Positions 1 through 7,188 of a DNA stretch of 64,000 bases are shown here, piece after piece. Position 1 is the first letter of the stretch, and every line of letters begins with the position of its first letter. This DNA comes from Curtobacterium sp. MCJR17_055 (GTDB taxonomy: Bacteria; Actinomycetota; Actinomycetes; Actinomycetales; Microbacteriaceae), in contig NZ_QKLF01000003.1 of assembly GCF_003224335.1 (NCBI RefSeq), positions 1 through 64,000 of the forward strand, written 5' to 3'. Position numbers and translations under genes: made by a program. The notes below the pieces were generated by a model, which worked only from the letters and a program-made list of their open reading frames with translations, made no database searches and was not told where the DNA came from.

Positions 1-72
1 CCGGAAGCTAAGCCTCTCAGCGCCGATGGTACTGCAAGGGGGACCTTGTGGGAGAGTAGGACGCCGCCGGAC
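1..72 (+). rRNA. rrf: 5S ribosomal RNA, 3' part
   Basis: The first 72 bases match the 3' half of bacterial 5S rRNA. They hold the conserved CCGGAAGCTAAGCC block at the very start and the GGGAGAGTAGGACGCCGCC segment near 50-68. The 5' end lies outside the window, so this is the tail of an rrn operon. A T-rich stretch and a long hairpin follow at once. The exact 3' end is estimated to within a few bases. Confidence 0.9.
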
Positions 73-91
73 TTCTTTTCACAGAACGATC

Positions 92-142
92 GAGCCCCTG
101 ACCGGGGTGAGCAGCAACGCTCACCCCGGCCAGGGGCTCTTT
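92..142 (+). terminator. Rho-independent terminator of the rrn operon
   Basis: A 21-base-pair stem (92-112 with 119-139, one A-C mismatch) with a six-base loop AGCAAC is followed by TTT. It lies just after the 5S rRNA and before gltX, where termination of the ribosomal RNA transcript is expected. Confidence 0.85.
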
Positions 143-211
143 CGCGTCCCCAGCCGCATCCTCGACGCAGGGGCGTCGCCCCCGACACCGATCGGCAGGG
201 GAGCGCCACGG

Positions 212-217
212 TAGGAT
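212..217 (+). promoter_or_regulatory. -10 box of gltX
   Basis: TAGGAT fits the actinobacterial TANNNT -10 pattern and ends 10 bases before the gltX ATG. Transcription would start about three bases upstream of the ATG, giving an almost leaderless mRNA. No clear -35 box or Shine-Dalgarno sequence is seen. Confidence 0.5.
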
Positions 218-227
218 CGACGGCGTC

Positions 228-1715
228 ATGACAGCGCCATTCTCCTCAGCCACCGGTTCCGACGTCCGCGTCCGGTTCTGCCCGTCGCCCACCGGAACGC
301 CGCACGTCGGCCTCGTCCGTACCGCCCTGTTCAACTGGGCGTACGCGCGGCACACGGGCGGCAAGCTCGTGTTCCGCATCGAGGACACCGACGCCGCTCG
401 GGACAGCGAGGAGTCGTACGGTCAGATCATCGAGGCGCTCCGCTGGTTGCGGCTCGACTGGGACGAGGGCGTCGAGGTCGGTGGCCCCCACGGCCCGTAC
501 CGGCAGTCGGAGCGCACGGACGTCTACGTCGACGCGATCGCGCGGCTCAAGGACGCCGGCCACGTGTACGAGTCCTTCGTGACGCCCGAGGAGATGGAAG
601 CGCGGAACCGCGCGAACGGGCGAGACCCGAAGCAGGGGTACGACAACCACGAGCGCGACCTCAGCGACGCCGAGCGTCAGGCCTTCCGCGACGAGGGCCG
701 AGAGCCGGCGCTGCGTCTGCGTGTGCCCGACCGTGACCTGGGCTTCCAGGACCTGGTGCGTGGCGCCATCACCTTCCCGCAGGGTTCGTTCCCGGATTTC
801 GTCGTGGTCCGGCCGAACGGCAAGCCGCTGTACACGTTCACGAACCCGCTCGACGACGCGCTGATGGGGATCACCCACGTCCTCCGCGGGGAGGACCTGC
901 TCTCCTCGACGCCGCGGCAGATCGCACTGTACGAGGCGCTCCACGAGATCGGGATGGCCGACTTCATCCCGCAGTTCGGGCACCTGCCCTACGTCATGGG
1001 GGAGGGCAACAAGAAGCTCTCGAAGCGGGACCCGGAGTCGAACCTGTTCCACCACCGGTCGAACGGGATGGTGCCGGAGGGGCTCGTCAACTACCTCGCG
1101 CTGCTCGGCTGGTCGATCGGTCCCGACCGTGACGTGTTCTCGGTCGACGAGATGACCGCCGCGTTCGAGGTCACCGACGTGAACCCGAACCCGGCACGGT
1201 TCGACCACAAGAAGGCCGAGTCGATCAACGGCGACCACATCCGTCTGCTCGACGCGGCGGACTTCCGCGAGCGTCTCAAGCAGTACCTGACCGCGTACCT
1301 CGACGAGCCGGCGACACGGGAGCAGGAGCGTGTCCTCGCCCTCGCGGCACCGCTCGTGCAGGAGCGCATGCAGCTGCTGAGCGAGGCGCCTGCGATGCTC
1401 GGCTTCCTGTTCACGTCGGACGCGGACCTCGTGGTGGAGGACGACGCCCTCGCCTCGCTCAAGGGTGACCCCGTGCCCGTCCTGCAGGCCGGCATCGAGG
1501 CGCTCGACGCGCTCGGGGACTGGGAGACCACGGCCATCGAGCAGGCGCTGCGTGCGGCGTTGATCGACGGACTCGGGCTCAAGCCCCGTGTCGCCTTCGG
1601 TCCGCTGCGCGTCGCGGTGTCCGGGCGACGGATCAGCCCGCCGCTCTTCGAGTCGATGGAGATCCTCGGCAAGGCGTCGACGCTCGCGCGACTGCGCTCC
1701 CTCGCGGCCCGCTGA
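228..1715 (+). CDS. gltX: Glutamyl-tRNA synthetase
   Basis: Class I aminoacyl-tRNA synthetase of 495 residues that joins glutamate to tRNA-Glu in the cytoplasm. The N-terminus carries the [20 protein letters not shown] block with the HIGH-like motif HVGL near residues 26-29, and the KMSKS-like motif KLSKR lies near residues 262-266. Length fits the bacterial family. The ATG at 228 is chosen because the conserved block follows closely and a -10 box lies just upstream. Two tRNA-Glu genes and one tRNA-Gln gene follow within 5 kb. Whether this enzyme also charges tRNA-Gln, as in bacteria lacking GlnRS, cannot be told from this window. Confidence 0.97.
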   Translation: MTAPFSSATGSDVRVRFCPSPTGTPHVGLVRTALFNWAYARHTGGKLVFRIEDTDAARDSEESYGQIIEALRWLRLDWDEGVEVGGPHGPYRQSERTDVYVDAIARLKDAGHVYESFVTPEEMEARNRANGRDPKQGYDNHERDLSDAERQAFRDEGREPALRLRVPDRDLGFQDLVRGAITFPQGSFPDFVVVRPNGKPLYTFTNPLDDALMGITHVLRGEDLLSSTPRQIALYEALHEIGMADFIPQFGHLPYVMGEGNKKLSKRDPESNLFHHRSNGMVPEGLVNYLALLGWSIGPDRDVFSVDEMTAAFEVTDVNPNPARFDHKKAESINGDHIRLLDAADFRERLKQYLTAYLDEPATREQERVLALAAPLVQERMQLLSEAPAMLGFLFTSDADLVVEDDALASLKGDPVPVLQAGIEALDALGDWETTAIEQALRAALIDGLGLKPRVAFGPLRVAVSGRRISPPLFESMEILGKASTLARLRSLAAR

Positions 1716-1720
1716 CGGCC

Positions 1721-2644
1721 GTGTACGACGTCGTCGTGGTCGGCGCGGGTCCCGCGGGGCTCAGCGCCGCGCTGAACCTGGTGCGGGCCAAGCGGACCGT
1801 CCTGCTCGTCGACGCCAACCGGCCCCGGAACGCGGCGACCCTCCGGTCGCACGGGTTCATCACACGGGACGGCATCTCGCCCCTCGAGCTCCGACGGCTC
1901 GGTCGCGAGGAGGTCGCCGGGTACCCGGAGGCCACGGTCACGCAGGCCGTCGTCGACCGCCTCTGGCGCGACGGTGACGTCTGGCGGGTGCACGGCAGCT
2001 GGCGGGGGACGGACGTGGACGCCGCTGCGCGCGCGGTCGTCCTCGCCACGGGTCTCCGTGAGGCGTTCCCCGCGCTGCCGTCGCTCCGCGCGTTCTACGG
2101 CACCGACGTGCACAGCTGTGTGGAGTGCGACGCCTACGACAAGGCCGGGCAACCGCTGGCCTTCATCTGCGAGACGGACGACGTCGTCGACCGCGCGCTG
2201 CTCGTCGGCGCGTGGACGGACGACCTGGTGGTGTACACGAACGGCGTGGCGCCGGTGACCGGCGAGGGTCGCACGCGGCTCGAACGCGCGGGCATCCGTG
2301 TCGACGCCCGACCGCTGGCCGACCTCGAGGGCGACCGCGACGGGATGACGGGTGTGCGGCTCGCGGACGGGCACGTCGAACCGCGCTCGGGCGCCTTCGT
2401 CCGCCCGGTGTGGCACGCGGACCTCGACTGGGTCGACGCCGACCTCGACCGGGACGAGCAGGGCCTGGTGCGGGTGGACCGGCTCGGTCGGACCGGCGCA
2501 CCCGGGCTGTACGCGGTGGGAGACATCACGCCGCCGGGACCGCAACAGCTCATCGTCGCGGCCGGTCACGGGGCGTCGACGGCCGCTGCGGTGCACCGCG
2601 ACCTGGTGGGTGGTCTCGAAGACCTCCGGGATGCTGTACAGTAG
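1721..2644 (+). CDS. Thioredoxin-reductase-like FAD disulfide oxidoreductase
   Basis: A 307-residue flavoprotein starting with GTG five bases after gltX. The N-terminus has the FAD-binding motif GAGPAG (residues 8-13), and a redox CxxC (CVEC, C133-C136) sits where TrxB has its active-site pair. The C-terminus has the second FAD motif YAVGDIT. The region after the CxxC, where TrxB binds NADPH through a GGGDSA-type motif, reads LAFICETDDVVDRALLV and lacks the glycine-rich loop. The N-terminal RNAATLRSHGFITRDG stretch resembles the GliT/TrxR-like dithiol oxidase group. I infer a dithiol/disulfide flavoenzyme whose electron partner may not be NADPH. Substrate unknown. Confidence 0.8.
   Translation: MYDVVVVGAGPAGLSAALNLVRAKRTVLLVDANRPRNAATLRSHGFITRDGISPLELRRLGREEVAGYPEATVTQAVVDRLWRDGDVWRVHGSWRGTDVDAAARAVVLATGLREAFPALPSLRAFYGTDVHSCVECDAYDKAGQPLAFICETDDVVDRALLVGAWTDDLVVYTNGVAPVTGEGRTRLERAGIRVDARPLADLEGDRDGMTGVRLADGHVEPRSGAFVRPVWHADLDWVDADLDRDEQGLVRVDRLGRTGAPGLYAVGDITPPGPQQLIVAAGHGASTAAAVHRDLVGGLEDLRDAVQ
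2637..2642 (+). promoter_or_regulatory. Candidate -10 box of tRNA-Gln
   Basis: TACAGT overlaps the stop codon of the preceding flavoprotein gene and lies about 46 bases before the tRNA. A small CCCCG/CGGGG hairpin (2654-2668) lies between box and tRNA. No good -35 box is seen. Confidence 0.3.
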
Positions 2645-2688
2645 TTGATCGTGCCCCGGACAACGGGGCGCAGGACCGCAGGGTCCGA

Positions 2689-2763
2689 TGGGGTATGGTG
2701 TAATTGGCAACACAGCGGTTTCTGGTACCGTCGTTCTTGGTTCGAGTCCAGGTACCCCAGCCA
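2689..2763 (+). tRNA. tRNA-Gln (anticodon CTG)
   Basis: The acceptor arm TGGGGTA (2689-2695) pairs with TACCCCA (2753-2759), followed by discriminator G and an encoded CCA (2761-2763). The anticodon loop TTCTGGT shows CTG at positions 34-36. The T arm GGTTCGAGTCC is canonical. It lies alone, with its own terminator just downstream. Confidence 0.97.
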
Positions 2764-2774
2764 GCAACGTGATC

Positions 2775-2802
2775 GAAGGCCCCCGGGAAACCGGGGGCCT
2801 TC
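2775..2802 (+). terminator. Terminator after tRNA-Gln
   Basis: The stem GAAGGCCCCCGG pairs with CCGGGGGCCTTC across a GAAA-type loop. The same outer sequence recurs in the hairpin after the tRNA-Glu pair at 5084-5117, suggesting a shared tRNA terminator design. Confidence 0.8.
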
Positions 2803-2947
2803 GTCGTTCCCGGGCTCAGCCGCGTGTTCGATCCGCCCGTCCACACCACGACCGGCCCATCATGGGCGGAACAGCACGCGCCACGCCCGAACGCCGACGA
2901 CGTCGTCGGCGGCGGCGTCCGGCGACCGACCACCGACAGGGGACGTC

Positions 2948-3238
2948 ATGATCATCTTCGGCAGCCGCACCAGGAGCGCCCTCGCCGGCGTCCTCTTCTT
3001 CGCCTGTGCCCTCTGCGGATCGACCGCCGCGCAGCGCCTGCACCGCCTCCGCACCTGGTTCACGCTCTTCTTCGTGCCCGTGTTCCCCTTCGGACACGGC
3101 CGCTACGTGCTCCAGTGCTCGTACTGTGGCGGACAGTCCGCCATGCCCCGCGACGGCGCGGAACGCTTCATCGCCGACGCCGAGCACGCCCAGGCCGCAC
3201 ACGCCGCCCAGGAGACCCTGCCGCCGGACGCCCGGTAG
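2948..3238 (+). CDS. Small zinc-ribbon protein
   Basis: A 96-residue protein with two CxxC pairs (C20-C23 in CALCG and C57-C60 in CSYCGG), spaced like a zinc ribbon. Between them lies a hydrophobic aromatic stretch, TWFTLFFVPVFPFG, typical of small zinc-ribbon proteins of the zinc_ribbon_15 kind. Function is unknown. The ATG at 2948 is preferred because the frame upstream of it is arginine-rich and unlike coding sequence, and it reads back through the tRNA gene. It stands alone between the tRNA-Gln terminator and a metallo-hydrolase gene. Confidence 0.7.
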   Translation: MIIFGSRTRSALAGVLFFACALCGSTAAQRLHRLRTWFTLFFVPVFPFGHGRYVLQCSYCGGQSAMPRDGAERFIADAEHAQAAHAAQETLPPDAR

Positions 3239-3334
3239 GGACCGGGCCGGGCGTCCGCCGGACAACCGGTGACGCGGGGAGCCGGGAGTCCGTCGGCCCG
3301 GCGACGGGCCGGACCCTGCGCGTGCAGGGCGGCG

Positions 3335-3340
3335 TACGCT
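3335..3340 (+). promoter_or_regulatory. -10 box, leaderless start of the metallo-hydrolase
   Basis: TACGCT ends seven bases before the ATG at 3348, so the transcript should begin at or next to the start codon. No Shine-Dalgarno sequence is present. Confidence 0.5.
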
Positions 3341-3347
3341 CGTCGCC

Positions 3348-3980
3348 ATGTTGGTCACGAAGCTCGAGCACGCGTGCCTCGTCGTCGAGGAGGACGGCGC
3401 CCGTCTGGTCATCGACCCCGGCGCCTTCACCCGCCCCGTCGAGGTGACGGGCGTGGTCGCCGTCGTCGTCACCCACGAGCACCCGGACCACGGCACCGCC
3501 GAGCAGGTGGCCGGCATCCTCGAGCGCAACCCGGGCATCCCCGTGTTCGGCCCAGCCGGTGTCGCCACGGCGCTGGCCGAGGTCGTCGCCGTGGACGTGG
3601 TGACCGCGGGGGAGGCCCGGACCGTCGGGCCGTTCTCCCTCACCTTCCACGGGACGCGACACCAGCTCATCCACTCGTCCGTCCCGGTGGTCGACAACAC
3701 CGGGGTGTTCGTCAACGGGCTGCTGTTCCACCCCGGCGACGCCTACATCGACCCGGGCGTGCCGGTGGAGCTCTTCGCGACGCCCGTCGGCGCACCGTGG
3801 CTCAAGATCGGTGAGCTCATGGACCACCTGGCAGCGGTGGCACCGCGACGCGCCGTCCCGATCCACGAGGCCACGCTCTCGGACATCGGGCTCGCCGGGC
3901 ACACCGACCGGATCCGTCAGGTCGTCGAACCCGCGGGCGAGGTCGTCTCGCTGGCGCCGGGGGAGTCGCTCCGGGTCTGA
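3348..3980 (+). CDS. MBL-fold metal-dependent hydrolase
   Basis: A 210-residue metallo-beta-lactamase-fold protein of the UlaG-like type. The metal-binding motif THEHPDH (H43, H45, D47, H48) is intact. Further likely ligands lie in HPGDAY and near the C-terminal HEATLSD segment. Substrate cannot be inferred. It ends inside the 3' end of the oppositely oriented DUF72 gene, a 64-base convergent overlap. It starts with ATG seven bases after a -10 box, so its mRNA is probably leaderless. Confidence 0.85.
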   Translation: MLVTKLEHACLVVEEDGARLVIDPGAFTRPVEVTGVVAVVVTHEHPDHGTAEQVAGILERNPGIPVFGPAGVATALAEVVAVDVVTAGEARTVGPFSLTFHGTRHQLIHSSVPVVDNTGVFVNGLLFHPGDAYIDPGVPVELFATPVGAPWLKIGELMDHLAAVAPRRAVPIHEATLSDIGLAGHTDRIRQVVEPAGEVVSLAPGESLRV

Positions 3981-4792
3981 GGGCGGCCGACGAGCCGGGC
4001 GAGGCCGAGTGCGTCCCAGGGGGCGTGCCGTTCCGCGTCGTTGTCGAAGAAGACCCACACGTCACGGCCCGCCTCGTCGTGGCGGCGGACGGTGTTGGCC
4101 CAGTCCGCCAGGGCCTCCGGTGGGTAGCCGTCGTGGTACGTGTGCGGCGCTCCGTGCAGACGGAGGTACGCCAGGGGCGCGTCCGTGTCGTGGACGAACC
4201 GGGGGAAGTCCCCGGCGTGTGAGTCCACGAGCGCGACCCGGTGCCGGCGGAGCACCGCGAGGTGCTCGGGCGTGACGGCGTCCGGCGACCGGACCTCGAG
4301 CGCGTGGTCGATCCGCAGCCTGGCGTGCTCCGTCGTCGTGGCGGGCTCGGCGACCTTGGCGTCGTGCCCGGTGGCGAGCGTGGCGGCGTCACCGTGCGAG
4401 CGGGGCAGGGCCGCCAGGAACGCGTCGAGGACCTCCGGCGTGGGCACGACCTGCTCGGGCAGCTGCCAGAGCACCGGACCGAGGGCCGGACCGAGCTCGA
4501 GCGGACCGGAGGCGAAGAAGTTCGCCAGCGCGGTGTCCACGTTCCGGAGCCGCAGCATGTGTGTGAGGTAGCGGCCGCCCTTGAGTGCGAACCGGAAGCC
4601 CTCCGGGACGGCCGCCCGCCAGGCGCGGTACCGGGACGGACGCTGCAACGAGTAGAAGGAGCCGTTGACCTCGACGGCCGGGAACCGATCACCGACGTGC
4701 TCGAGCCAGCGTCGTCTCGCGAGGCCCTCCGGGTAGAAGTCGCCGCGCCACGAGTCGTACTGCCAGCCGGACAGGCCGATGCGCACCGTCAT
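3917..4792 (-). CDS. DUF72 (YecE-like) protein
   Basis: A 291-residue protein of the DUF72 family, a TIM-barrel-like fold of unknown enzymatic role. The N-terminal RIGLSGWQYDSWRGDFYPEG, the EVNGSFYSLQ block and the C-terminal DVWVFFDND are the usual family landmarks. The ATG at 4792 is chosen over an in-frame upstream start because it is preceded by TACGGT (4799-4804, minus strand) at six bases and because family members begin just before the RIGxSGW motif. It converges on the metallo-hydrolase gene and overlaps it. Confidence 0.85.
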   Translation of the reverse strand: MTVRIGLSGWQYDSWRGDFYPEGLARRRWLEHVGDRFPAVEVNGSFYSLQRPSRYRAWRAAVPEGFRFALKGGRYLTHMLRLRNVDTALANFFASGPLELGPALGPVLWQLPEQVVPTPEVLDAFLAALPRSHGDAATLATGHDAKVAEPATTTEHARLRIDHALEVRSPDAVTPEHLAVLRRHRVALVDSHAGDFPRFVHDTDAPLAYLRLHGAPHTYHDGYPPEALADWANTVRRHDEAGRDVWVFFDNDAERHAPWDALGLARLVGRPQTRSDSPGASETTSPAGSTT

Positions 4793-4848
4793 CGACCCAC
4801 CGTATGCCCCGGTCGGCCCGGCGACACACCGGGACGGACGGGCTCGTT

Positions 4849-4878
4849 TTGGTGCTCGCTCACACCCTGTGCCATACT
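4849..4878 (+). promoter_or_regulatory. Promoter of the tRNA-Glu pair
   Basis: TTGGTG (4849-4854) and CATACT (4873-4878) are 18 bases apart. The -10 box ends 17 bases before the first tRNA-Glu. Both hexamers are imperfect, so this is a moderate call. Confidence 0.45.
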
Positions 4879-4895
4879 TGTCGAGTTGTCGGAAC

Positions 4896-4971
4896 GGCCC
4901 CATCGTACAGTGGCCTAGTACGCCGCCCTCTCACGGCGGTAACGCGGGTTCGAATCCCGCTGGGGTCACCA
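4896..4971 (+). tRNA. tRNA-Glu (anticodon CTC), copy 1
   Basis: GGCCCCA (4896-4902) pairs with TGGGGTC (4961-4967), followed by discriminator A and an encoded CCA. The anticodon loop CTCTCAC gives CTC. The T arm GGGTTCGAATCCC is canonical. It is the first of two near-identical copies. Confidence 0.97.
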
Positions 4972-5004
4972 CGAGTGACACACTCCGAACCGACACATCG
5001 CCGC

Positions 5005-5080
5005 GGCCCCATCGTATAGCGGCCTAGTACGCTGCCCTCTCACGGCGGTAACGCGGGTTCGAATCCCGCTGGGGTCACCA
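5005..5080 (+). tRNA. tRNA-Glu (anticodon CTC), copy 2
   Basis: Same fold and anticodon as the copy 33 bases upstream, differing at only three positions, all in the 5' half (D-arm region and one anticodon stem base that becomes a T-G pair). Encoded CCA at 5078-5080. Both copies are probably transcribed together. Confidence 0.97.
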
Positions 5081-5083
5081 GCA

Positions 5084-5117
5084 CGAAGGCCCCCACCCGT
5101 CCGGGTGGGGGCCTTCG
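5084..5117 (+). terminator. Terminator after the tRNA-Glu pair
   Basis: Two perfect 16-base arms (5084-5099 and 5102-5117) with TC between them form a very stable hairpin directly after the CCA. Its outer GAAGGCCCCC / GGGGGCCTTC matches the hairpin after tRNA-Gln. Confidence 0.85.
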
Positions 5118-5171
5118 TCGTCCCGCCCGGCAGCGGGTGCAGCCGGGGTGCGAGTGGGCAGGAGACGACGG

Positions 5172-5636
5172 ATGGACGGACGACCGGCGGGACCGCCGCC
5201 GCACCTGCGCGCCGGACTCATCGCGTTGGTCGCCCTCGGTGGAGCACTCGGCACCGCGGTCCGGGCCGTGCTCGCCGCCGTGCTGCCGCCCGTCGACGGC
5301 ATCAGCTGGACGATCCTCGCGATCAACGTCGCCGGGGCGTTCTGTCTCGGTCTGCTGCTCGAGCACCTCGCACTGACCGGCCCCGACGTCGGACGTCGGC
5401 GCACCGTCCGGCTGTTCGTGGGGACCGGCGTGCTCGGTGGCTTCACGACCTACAGCGCGCTGGCGGACGACACCGCTCGGCTCATCGACGTCGGGCGCTG
5501 GGGGGCCGGCGCCGGTTCCGCGCTGCTGACCGTGCTGCTCGGCCTCGCCGCGGTGGTCGCCGGGACCGCCCTCGCCGCGGGGCTCCGGCGGCGAGCCACG
5601 GCGTCGGCAGGGCCGGGGACGGGGCCGGCGCGGTGA
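5172..5636 (+). CDS. crcB: Fluoride channel CrcB/Fluc, first subunit
   Basis: A 154-residue protein with four hydrophobic segments. It carries the Fluc hallmarks INVAGAF and GFTTYSA (the asparagine and phenylalanine regions that line the pore). It exports fluoride passively as a dual-topology dimer. Start at ATG 5172 is preferred because GGAG lies seven bases upstream; an in-frame GTG at 5148 is the alternative. It overlaps the second crcB by four bases (GTGA). Adjacent crcB pairs often encode heterodimeric channels in Gram-positive bacteria. I looked for a fluoride riboswitch upstream and saw none. Confidence 0.9.
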   Translation: MDGRPAGPPPHLRAGLIALVALGGALGTAVRAVLAAVLPPVDGISWTILAINVAGAFCLGLLLEHLALTGPDVGRRRTVRLFVGTGVLGGFTTYSALADDTARLIDVGRWGAGAGSALLTVLLGLAAVVAGTALAAGLRRRATASAGPGTGPAR

Positions 5637-6007
5637 CGGCCGTGGGACTCCTGCTCGTCGCGGCGGGTGGCGGTGTCGGAGCCGCGCTGCGGTTCGTCCT
5701 GGACGGACTGGTGAAGGCGCGGGTGCGGCGGTTCCCGCTCGGCACGGTGCTCGTCAACGTCACCGGGTCGTTCGTCCTCGGACTCGTCACGGGGCTCGGT
5801 GGAGCCGGGACGATCGCAGTCCCGATGGTCACCGTGCTCGGGACGGGCATGATGGGTGGGTACACGACGTTCTCGACGGCGAGCGTCGAGACCGTGCAGC
5901 TCCTCCGATCCGGCAAGACCCGGCTCGCCGTCCTCAACGGCCTCGGCATGCTCGTCGTCTCGGTCGGCGCTGCTGCGCTCGGCCTCTGGCTCGGAAGGAA
6001 CTCATGA
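5633..6007 (+). CDS. crcB: Fluoride channel CrcB/Fluc, second subunit
   Basis: A 124-residue protein with four membrane segments and the Fluc motifs VNVTGSF and GGYTTFST. The GTG start overlaps the stop of the first crcB (GTGA), so translation is coupled and a heterodimer is likely. It overlaps the next gene by ATGA. The in-frame sequence upstream of 5633 is arginine-rich shadow of the first crcB, so the longer reading is rejected. Confidence 0.9.
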   Translation: MTAVGLLLVAAGGGVGAALRFVLDGLVKARVRRFPLGTVLVNVTGSFVLGLVTGLGGAGTIAVPMVTVLGTGMMGGYTTFSTASVETVQLLRSGKTRLAVLNGLGMLVVSVGAAALGLWLGRNS

Positions 6008-6606
6008 CCTCGGAACGCCCCGGCGAACTCGTCCTCGTCCGTCACGGAGAGACGGAGTGGTCGAAGAGCGGGCAGCACACCGGCCGCACGGACATCCCCC
6101 TCACGGCGAACGGGGAGGCCCAGGCGGAGCGTGCCGCCCGGTACCTCGCCGACCGCGAGTTCGCGTTGGCACTGTCCAGCCCACTGACACGTGCGCGCGA
6201 GACCGCCCGCATCATCGGCGTCGACCCGGAACTCGACGAGGACCTGTACGAGTGGGACTACGGCGCCTACGAGGGCCTCACGACGCCGCAGATCAAGGTG
6301 CAGCGGCACGGCCCGTGGGACCTGTGGACCGACGGGGTCCCGGCCGGTGACACCCCCGGCGAGAACGCTGCCGAGGTCCGGGTCCGCGTGGAACGGGTCA
6401 TCAACCGGGCGCGGCCCGTCCTGGCCGAGGGACACGACGCGATCGTCGTCGCCCACGGCCACGTCCTCCGCGCCCTCGGTGCGGCCTGGATCCGGCTCGC
6501 CCCGCAGGACGGTGCCGTGCTCAAGCTCGGGACGGCGACGGTCAGCACCCTCGGCTACGAGCACGGCCGCCCGGTCATCGACGCCTGGAACATCGAGCCG
6601 CGCTGA
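6004..6606 (+). CDS. Histidine phosphatase family protein
   Basis: A 200-residue phosphoglycerate-mutase-like phosphatase. It has the catalytic LVRHGETEW motif (the phosphohistidine in RHG) near residues 12-20, the partner arginine in SSPLTRARETA, and the second histidine in VVAHGHVLRAL. Acts on small phosphorylated compounds; substrate unknown. It starts by ATGA overlap with the second crcB, so the three genes are probably one operon. It ends 44 bases before a convergent acetyltransferase gene. Confidence 0.9.
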   Translation: MTSERPGELVLVRHGETEWSKSGQHTGRTDIPLTANGEAQAERAARYLADREFALALSSPLTRARETARIIGVDPELDEDLYEWDYGAYEGLTTPQIKVQRHGPWDLWTDGVPAGDTPGENAAEVRVRVERVINRARPVLAEGHDAIVVAHGHVLRALGAAWIRLAPQDGAVLKLGTATVSTLGYEHGRPVIDAWNIEPR

Positions 6607-6650
6607 GCACGGCCGACGGCGAGCAGCCGACCGCGCGCAGCGGTCCGCGC

Positions 6651-7088
6651 TCAGCCGTCCGTGCCGAGGACGACCGCCATGCCGAGGCTCGGCGCCACGT
6701 CCTCGAACCCGAGTGACCGGTAGAGGCGCTGCCCGGGCGGGTCCCCGATGAGCGAGACGTAGGCGCCTTCCGGGGCCCGCTCGCGCACGTCCGCGACGAG
6801 CCACTCGACGACGGCCCGTCCGAGCCCACGACGCTGGTGCCCGGGGTCGGTGGCGATGTCGACGACGTGGAAGTACCACCCGCCGTCGCCGATGACCCGC
6901 CCCATCGCGACCGGTCTCCCGTCCTCGTCGACGACGTGACACGCCGACCACGCGCCGTCGATCGCCGGCGCGCCCTGCTCGGCCGTCACCGGTGTCAAGC
7001 CGGAGTCACGTCGGAGGCGCAGGTAGTCCTCGAGCGGCGGTGCGGTGGGCAGCAGCGTGTAGGTCCCGGGCGTGGCGATGTCGTCCAT
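6651..7088 (-). CDS. GNAT family N-acetyltransferase
   Basis: A 145-residue protein with the GNAT acetyl-CoA binding motif region HVVDIATDPGHQRRGLGRAV (Q/RxxGxG/A is RRGLGR). It ends with the conserved LYRSLGFE strand-helix. Acceptor unknown. The ATG at 7088 is chosen because CACGAT, a -10-like box, ends six bases upstream and the sequence further upstream in frame is low-complexity. The upstream FUSC gene on the same strand ends 100 bases away. Confidence 0.88.
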   Translation of the reverse strand: MDDIATPGTYTLLPTAPPLEDYLRLRRDSGLTPVTAEQGAPAIDGAWSACHVVDEDGRPVAMGRVIGDGGWYFHVVDIATDPGHQRRGLGRAVVEWLVADVRERAPEGAYVSLIGDPPGQRLYRSLGFEDVAPSLGMAVVLGTDG

Positions 7089-7188
7089 GCGCCCATCGTG
7101 CCGCACGCGCCCGGCGTGCCGGACGTCCGGACCTGCCCTGCGCCGTTCGGGAGGCCCGGTACGGGACCGTCGGGACGACCGCGGTCCG

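Noticed and set aside
140-227. T-box or other riboswitch before gltX
   Set aside because: The gap after the rrn terminator is under 90 bases and lacks any T-box sequence; the -10 box leaves almost no leader.
5118-5171. Fluoride riboswitch before the crcB pair
   Set aside because: The 54 bases between the tRNA terminator and the start do not contain the conserved crcB-motif segments and are too short for it plus a switch.
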